DNA from: Cladorrhinum sp. PSN259
Lineage: Eukaryota > Ascomycota > Sordariomycetes > Sordariales > Podosporaceae
Assembly: GCA_033725935.1 (NCBI GenBank)
Contig: MU867080.1
Span: 372,001 to 436,000 of the forward strand
Reading direction: 5' to 3'
Length of the DNA: 64,000 nt
Each line of letters begins with the position of its first letter. Within the stretch, counting starts at the first letter, position 1. A program made the position numbers and the translations under genes. The notes under the pieces were generated by a model. That model did no database searches. It was not told where the DNA came from and saw nothing but the letters and a program-made list of their open reading frames with translations. Of the stretch, positions 58,835 to 64,000 are shown in pieces.

Positions 58835-59590
58835 ATGTTCAACATCAGGAGGGTTCTCCTGGCCGCCACCCTTTTCTTGGGGGTGGTTATGGTCTTCTTC
58901 TCTCAGCCCGCGGCTGCCGTGAAGGGTCCCAAAATCACCCACAAGGTCTACTTCGACATCACACATGGCGATGAGCCCCTCGGACGCATTGTCATGGGCC
59001 TTTATGGCAAGACTGTCCCCAAGACCGCTGAGAACTTCCGCGCTCTGGCCACCGGCGAGAAGGGCTTCGGCTACGAAGGCTCTAGCTTCCACCGTGTTAT
59101 CAAGCAGTTCATGATCCAGGGTGGTGACTTCACCAAGGGCGACGGCACCGGTGGCAAGTCCAGTACGTATTATTAAGATGTTATGGTCCGGGAGCAACAA
59201 TTGGTTACTGACGCATTACGGTACAGTCTACGGCGAGAAGTTCGCTGATGAGAACTTCAAGCTCAAGCACACTAAGAAGGGCATTCTCTCAATGGCCAAC
59301 GCTGGCAAGGACACCAACGGCTCCCAGTTCTTCATCACCACCGTCATCACCTCGTAAGTTTACCGCTACAAGATCAAAGGCACCCTTGGGCTTACCTTAC
59401 TAACATCACCCTTTACAGCTGGCTCGATGGCCGCCACGTCGTTTTCGGCGAGGTCCTTGAGGGCTACGACATCGTCGAGAAGATCGAGAACGTCGAAACC
59501 CAGTCTGGCGACAAGCCCACCAAGGCTATCAAGATTGCCAAGAGTGGCGAGTTGGAGGTCCCCGAAGAAGGTATCCACATGGAGCTTTAA
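58835..59590 (+). CDS. ER cyclophilin B (peptidyl-prolyl isomerase), soluble form
   Basis: Three exons, 58835-59162, 59227-59353 and 59419-59590; 208 residues. Cyclophilins catalyse cis-trans isomerisation of proline bonds and bind cyclosporin A; the B type assists folding in the ER. A signal peptide covers about residues 1-28 ([22 protein letters not shown]). The catalytic domain shows [30 protein letters not shown] and [12 protein letters not shown] with the Arg, Phe and Trp of the active site. This form ends HMEL, which resembles the HDEL-type ER retrieval signal. A second splice form with a membrane anchor is possible and listed next. The start is the first ATG giving a signal peptide; the frame runs further upstream without a good ATG. 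Confidence 0.93.
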
Positions 59591-59748
59591 GCGTTGTTTT
59601 GCAATATCACGTGCTGTTTATCCCCTTTGTATGCTGTTTACTCGCTGCTTGGGGCAGACAGCCAACAAAATTAACACAAAGTTTCTTGGAATAGAGATTG
59701 CCTGACAGAAATTGTGCTGATTGTTTGGTTACTTTCCTGCCACCCCAG

Positions 59749-59963
59749 GCCCGGAAGGCTCCATAGACTCGCCAGACGAAGCGGTTGAGGCAAGCAAGTC
59801 CACTACCGAATCGGCTACCGTTGAAACTGTTGATGCTGATGGTTTTTCCATCGCCGGCAAGTTCCTTCTCTTCGGCATCATCGCTGCCGCCGCCATTGGA
59901 TATATCCGGTATAGACAAACCCAGAAGCCAGAGAACCAGGGTTACAGGAAGACTGCAGCTTAA
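59749..59963 (+). CDS. Alternative last exon of cyclophilin B with membrane anchor
   Basis: Exon 3 of the cyclophilin gene contains GTATCC at 59571, just before the codons for IHMEL. Splicing from 59570 to an acceptor at 59748 (pyrimidine-rich, CCACCCCAG) keeps the frame (phase 1) and replaces the HMEL end with 71 new residues up to the stop at 59963, giving 273 residues in all. The added part is acidic, then has one hydrophobic helix (SIAGKFLLFGIIAAAAIGYI) followed by a basic tail (RYRQTQK), i.e. a type I anchor. I think fungal cyclophilin B proteins of this longer type exist, so this may even be the main form. Both forms are predictions from splice sites only. Confidence 0.65.
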
Positions 59964-60387
59964 AGGGTGTGAGATATCAAGGATGCTGCAATTGTCTAGA
60001 CTATGCGCATGGATTCCCAATTAATTATCAGTCGTTGCTTGTCTTGTGGCCAACCGCATCTTGGCTATGGATAGAACTCTGTTTCTTTAGTCTTGCAATC
60101 ATTCGAGCGTCGTATTAACTGTATCTAAATAATAAAAAATGAAGTCCTCATTGCTACTAAACTTTACACATCGGTATTGCAGTTGAGTACCTCAGTAGCT
60201 ACACGACGTTCTAAATATACAGGTGAGGGTTGGGGTTACAGCTGAGGTTTTCTTTTTTATGCAGTCTAAAAAGGGCCCACTCCAAATTTTTGGGAACCTC
60301 GATGGATATCCATTTGTCTTGATCACGAAAGTCAGAACTGGTCAACTCAAAACTTGTAACACCATAAACAGCCCATATTTTCAAAGG
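59964..60387. promoter_or_regulatory. Spacer CYPB/TRM112
   Basis: 424 bp; AT-rich near 60120-60150. It holds a GAGGGTTGGGGTTAC word at 60226, about 160 bp upstream of the TRM112 ATG, resembling the element before GLE1. Confidence 0.5.
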
Positions 60388-60949
60388 ATGAAGGTCCTCA
60401 CACTAAACTTTCTGACCTGCGCTGTGAGGTCATGCAAGCAGTCATCAGATTCGTTTCCTTTGCACCCAAAGGAGGCTGAACTTGCCAGCGACGATGTCGA
60501 GATCAACCCACAACTCTTATCCAATCTGCTGCCCCGCCTTGACTGGAATGCACTTCGCACCACATCTACAGAGGTAAGTCATATTTTTGAGACTCTCTCG
60601 TATTCAATCTCTAATACAACGATTTTTTTTTCAAAATTGGTGTGGCTTTTTCATGAGAACCACCACTCACCTCATTATCTTGCTTCTTAACCCCCTCGCT
60701 CTGATCGTCACGCTCTCGTTCTCGATCATTAGTAAACTGACCATATCACAGCTCGGCTTCCCCGCCCTCCCAGAGCAGCCACCAACCCTCGAGGAGCTCG
60801 AGTCAGACGAGAAGACCCTCAAGGACCTTCACGCCCTGCTCATGGAGACCAACCTGATGGAGGGCAAGCTTGTGTGCGGCCACTGCGGGCACGAGTACGC
60901 CGTCAAGGAGGGCATCGCAAACTTTTTGCTTCCTAGTCATCTTGTTTAA
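60388..60949 (+). CDS. TRM112: TRM112, activator subunit of several methyltransferases
   Basis: Two exons, 60388-60573 and 60752-60949; 127 residues. The intron (GTAAGT...CACAG, 178 nt) is phase 0. Trm112 binds and stabilises the methyltransferases Trm9, Trm11, Mtq2 and Bud23, and so links tRNA, eRF1 and 18S rRNA methylation. The sequence begins MKVLTLNFLTCAVRSCK, the usual start of the family, with two Cys that join VCGHCGHEY near the C-terminus to form the zinc site. The central helical insertion (about 20-85) and the end EGIANFLLPSHLV are typical. Length is the normal 120-135 residues. Confidence 0.95.
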
Positions 60950-61703
60950 ACTTTTACCCCCGGGGTTTTCAATCAGCAGGCCAAAAGAGTAAAAAGTGAA
61001 TGAAAAGGGTAAAAGCAGGAAGCAATCATGCAGCAAGACGTTTTGGTTACGGACATTGATGAATTGCCGAGACGGCGTCCTTTAACGGAGGCTACATCAG
61101 GCATTAAATGCAAGATATGAGGGGCCGGTTGCTAGTTTCACTGGAAATTCTCGGTGTGTGCCTGGGAGAGCAGGTACCCTGCTAAGTGGTTTTGAGGAGA
61201 GAGCCCCTCAAAGGCGGTCGGTCCCCCAATATCGCCAAATTGGAGGTTGCCTCAAGCCCGGGCAGGCCACAGCTGGGAGGGACAAAGGAATGGTGGCTAG
61301 AAAGAACGCTGGCAAGGATTAGAAGAACATGAAAACACTCGTTTAAGGGAAAACTGGATCTCGGTTACCATGGAACTTCTTAGACAGCCCGGCACGAAGC
61401 CAGACAAACGCAGATACCCGAATTTGAAAGGCAATAATCACACTGCGACGGTCCATAACATATAGGTCACCCGAATTTATAATTCAACCAGTCAATGTCA
61501 TAACCACCAATGCAGCCCAAAAAGGTTGAACAAAAAGTATAGATATTGATGCCATAAACTATGCCGATAGCCTTCCAACTCCAACCGGACCAAAGCAGAT
61601 TACCGATGCTTTACAATTTCTCAACCGAAAACCCACGCCTGATTCACACTAATAGTAGTCGGACACGCAGACCCCCCCAAACAAATACAGCAACAATACT
61701 TTC
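60950..61703. other. Convergent 3' spacer TRM112/BIG1
   Basis: 754 bp between converging stop codons, longer than the other convergent spacers here. Bases 61160-61270 are GC-rich and can form small hairpins (AGCAGG-TAC-CCTGCT at 61169-61183). No ORF or known RNA family was recognised. Confidence 0.5.
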
Positions 61704-62743
61704 TTACATCTGCTTCTTCTGCGCAGAGGGACCCATCTCTTTGTCAAAAGCACCGTAAGAAACCTCGAGGCTAGCAAGCGCCTTGAGACCAACCGTCAAG
61801 ATTGAAAGGATAATAATGATGACAATAAGAGACATAAAGATACCTGATACTCAAGTCAGCAGGAGTGAATATAGATACTAGTAGTACGGCAATAGAGTCT
61901 TACCAGGAGTAAAGAACTGGTACTTCTGGAAGAGCGGCAAGTTATTGCCAGTCGAGTTGCCCTTTCTTCTCTCGAGGACCTCAAACTCATCTGACCGCCG
62001 CTTGAGGTCCATATGAACCGGCTCGTTGGAGAACTCTGGCTCATAAGGCTTGAACTCATTCGGGTCCGAGAACATGATCACTGTGTAGTCGTCCAGAATA
62101 TGCAGCAGCTTGTTAAGCTCCAGATCTGACCCAACAGACAAGAAATCAGTATGCCACGCTTGCCTCGAACAAATAATAGGAAGCTTACCATTGTCCCTCA
62201 GAATCTCCTTCCTCTCGGCGCTCTGCGTCTTATCTCCATCACCAGGCAGATGCTTTAACTCAACCCGATCAATTTGCACCTCCTTGCCCTTTGCCTTGCA
62301 ACCCTCCTGGATGTACTCATTTAGCGGCCGGCCTGAGATCTGGCCAATCACCTCGGCCACACTATAAATTGACGACCTCTCATCCTTTGCTACTCGACAG
62401 AGGGTGGGCATCTGGCACTGAGGGTTGGTGCCCTCGCGCCGGATATCAGCAGCGTGGAGGTTCGGTTGGGAAACAAGAATGTACCGGTCGGTAGGGCATG
62501 ATGACAGGAGCTTCTTCGCTGAGGCGAGTACCTGGGCGCTGGTCTGAAGTTGTGCGTTGTTTGCAGATTGGGGGAGTCTGCAATGGTATGTTAAGTTAGT
62601 GATGACTTCAACGTAGTAGAGGCGACGGAGGAGCGTATCAAGACATACGCGCCGGTAGAAAACAGAATAAATGGAGAGGAATCGACGAATGCTTGCACGC
62701 CTGCTGTACAAGCCAGCAATGTGGCTGCTATTGAGAGATGCAT
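61704..62743 (-). CDS. BIG1: BIG1 family ER membrane protein (V-ATPase S1/Voa1-like)
   Basis: Four exons on the minus strand: 62743-62649, 62577-62189, 62125-61904 and 61843-61704; 281 residues. Yeast Big1 is an ER membrane protein needed for normal beta-1,6-glucan; the wider family is related to the V-ATPase accessory subunit Ac45/S1. The protein starts with a signal peptide (MHLSIAATLLACTAGVQAF), then the family's DSSPFILFST, a luminal domain with LLSSCPTDRYILVSQPNLHA, YTVIMFSDP and EPVHMDLKR, one transmembrane helix (IFMSLIVIIILSILTVGLKAL) and a short cytosolic tail ending KKQM. The last four residues fit the KKxx ER-retrieval signal of type I proteins. All introns are GT-AG of 60-71 nt. 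Confidence 0.85.
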
Positions 62744-63116
62744 TGCTGCTGATTGTATTGTATGTAGTTGTATGTCAGAAAGCCCGCGCTCAAGCAAAGT
62801 CGTCGTGTTGTTGAAGATGGACGACCTTCCAAGCGTCCGGGAGACTCGCTGGAGCTTCCCAGTTTAGCGGATGATGCAGCCCCCAGCCCGCCAAGGTGCG
62901 CAAGCGGCGGCGCAGGTCAACCAACAGGTTGCAGCAGCTATCGGAGCGGTGTGGAAGGGCAGAATGCAAGATAAACTCAGGCCCCGTTGGAAAAGTTACA
63001 GTGACAGGTCCAATCGCTAAATTCAATTATAGCAGCTTTCCAACAACACAACCTTTCTTTAAAACAGCCAGCAAGAAAGAATCGACGAATTTCGGCGAGA
63101 AACAACAGCCGTCAAA
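62744..63116. promoter_or_regulatory. Divergent promoter region BIG1/RRP17
   Basis: 373 bp between divergent start codons; compact bidirectional promoter. No distinct motif recognised. Confidence 0.55.
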
Positions 63117-63856
63117 ATGGACAGCTCAATGATGGACCACAGATTTATTACTCAGCCAAGACAGAAGAAAACCGCACCTGCACCACCAAAGAAGAGAAAG
63201 ATTCAGCATACCGTCCAGGAAGTCACATGGGACAAGGACGCACGCACCGAATATCTCACAGGTTTCCACAAGCGGAAGCTCGCACGGAAAAAGCAGGCGC
63301 AGGAGATAAATGAGGAGAAGGAACGACAGGCCAGGATCGCAATGAGGAAGCAGGTTCGTCTTTGGAGTGGGCATCTTATTTGCGATTGAATCTACAGACT
63401 GACGTGTGTGGGTTATAGATTCGGGACGAACGGAAACAAGCAGTTGAAGAGCATGTGCAAACAATCACCAAAATCCTTCGGGATGCCGAAGCTGCTGGCG
63501 CAACAGAACAGGGCCAGGAGGATGGTGAAGAGGAGTGGGATGGTTTGTCCGACAACGAGGTGCCAGAAGCACCACTTCTTGACTTGGAAGTGGAGTATAT
63601 CGACGAAGACAAGTATACAACCGTTACGGTCGAAGCCGTCAGTGTAGACCGGGACGGTTTGCACAAACCGAAAATCGAGTCCTCGGATAATGAATCAGAC
63701 GCAAGAAAGAAGGAGGACCCCAAAGAAGAAGCCGACAAGAAAGCCAAACGACCGAAAGAAAAGAAAAAGAAGTTTCGATACGAAACAAAGTTTGACAGAG
63801 TATTGTCAGAACGGAAACAAAAGGCCAAGAAAAGAAAGGCGCAGGGGCGGGACTAA
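63117..63856 (+). CDS. RRP17: Ribosomal RNA-processing protein 17 (NOL12/Nop25 family)
   Basis: Two exons, 63117-63353 and 63419-63856; 224 residues. The intron (GTTCGT...TATAG, 65 nt) is phase 0. Yeast Rrp17 is a nucleolar 5'-3' exonuclease acting in 5.8S and 25S rRNA maturation. The N-terminal third carries the conserved basic motif: VTWDKDARTEYLTGFHKRK followed by ARKKQAQEINEEKERQAR and, after the intron, IRDERKQAVEEHV. The rest is acidic, then strongly Lys-rich (KRPKEKKKKFRYETKFDR), suitable for nucleolar targeting. Start chosen as the first ATG after a long ATG-free leader (gtcaaaATGG). Confidence 0.9.
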
Positions 63857-64000
63857 GCTTATTATCGAAAAAGGGGTTGGCTATCATAAACAACACCTAG
63901 AGTTTTCCCAAAGCAGACAACATGGTGAATATGCAGAATGTGTATGTGCCAGGGGTAACATTTGATTGTGTAAGCAACCGCAACACTAAATACTGTTGAC
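63857..64000. other. 3' flank of RRP17 to window end
   Basis: 144 bases after the RRP17 stop; probable 3' UTR, nothing else visible. Confidence 0.5.

Overview
This window is 64 kb of nuclear DNA from a filamentous ascomycete, most probably a Sordariomycete (Sordariales-like). The reasons are short GT-AG introns (about 56-180 nt) with CTAAC-type branch sites, about 3 kb per gene, long gene-poor stretches, and gene products typical of Pezizomycotina: an NADP-glutamate dehydrogenase of the am/gdhA type, a GUL-1/SSD1 protein, an Rds1 ferritin-like protein and a BIG1 family protein. I see no transposon, CRISPR array, tRNA or rRNA. All splice models were made by hand from the sequence; the exon phases close in frame for every multi-exon gene reported as a main gene.

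Layout. 0-12.8 kb: eisosome protein EIS1 (cut by the window start), Sfk1-like membrane protein (-), CDK7/Kin28 kinase (+), a large SNF2-RING ATPase of the IRC20/SHPRH family (-), and mitoribosomal protein mS41 (+). 12.8-25.9 kb: a 13 kb region whose only recognisable gene is a small bZIP-like factor with 7.1 kb upstream and 5.1 kb downstream. 25.9-32.2 kb: ER glucosidase I (GH63) and the F-box/Sec10-like recyclin RCY1, both +. 32.7-53.7 kb: four minus-strand genes (a 1,414-residue GMC oxidoreductase fused to an alpha/beta hydrolase, NADP-GDH, an Rds1 ferritin-like protein, SSD1) separated by 2.4-4 kb spacers; one spacer holds a convincing small two-exon gene of unknown function. 55.4-64 kb: compact housekeeping block with GLE1 (+), the Tlg1/syntaxin-6 SNARE (-), ER cyclophilin B (+), TRM112 (+), BIG1 (-) and RRP17 (+).

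How the genes relate. There is no operon-like or biosynthetic cluster. Many products serve the secretory pathway and cell surface: glucosidase I and BIG1 (both linked to beta-1,6-glucan in yeast), cyclophilin B, Tlg1 and recyclin (endosome-Golgi recycling), Sfk1 and EIS1 (plasma membrane), and SSD1 (cell-wall mRNA regulator). Others are transcription, translation and RNA factors: CDK7, GLE1, TRM112, RRP17 and mS41.

Most interesting points: a possible splice switch at the 3' end of cyclophilin B (soluble form ending HMEL versus a form with a transmembrane anchor); the GMC-hydrolase fusion with cysteine at the hydrolase nucleophile position; an SSD1 with a degenerate RNB active site, at least five HxRxxS sites and a 12-residue conserved-looking tail in a tiny last exon; three GATA sites exactly 18 bp apart upstream of the GDH gene; and an unannotated-looking small spliced gene at 48.6-48.9 kb.
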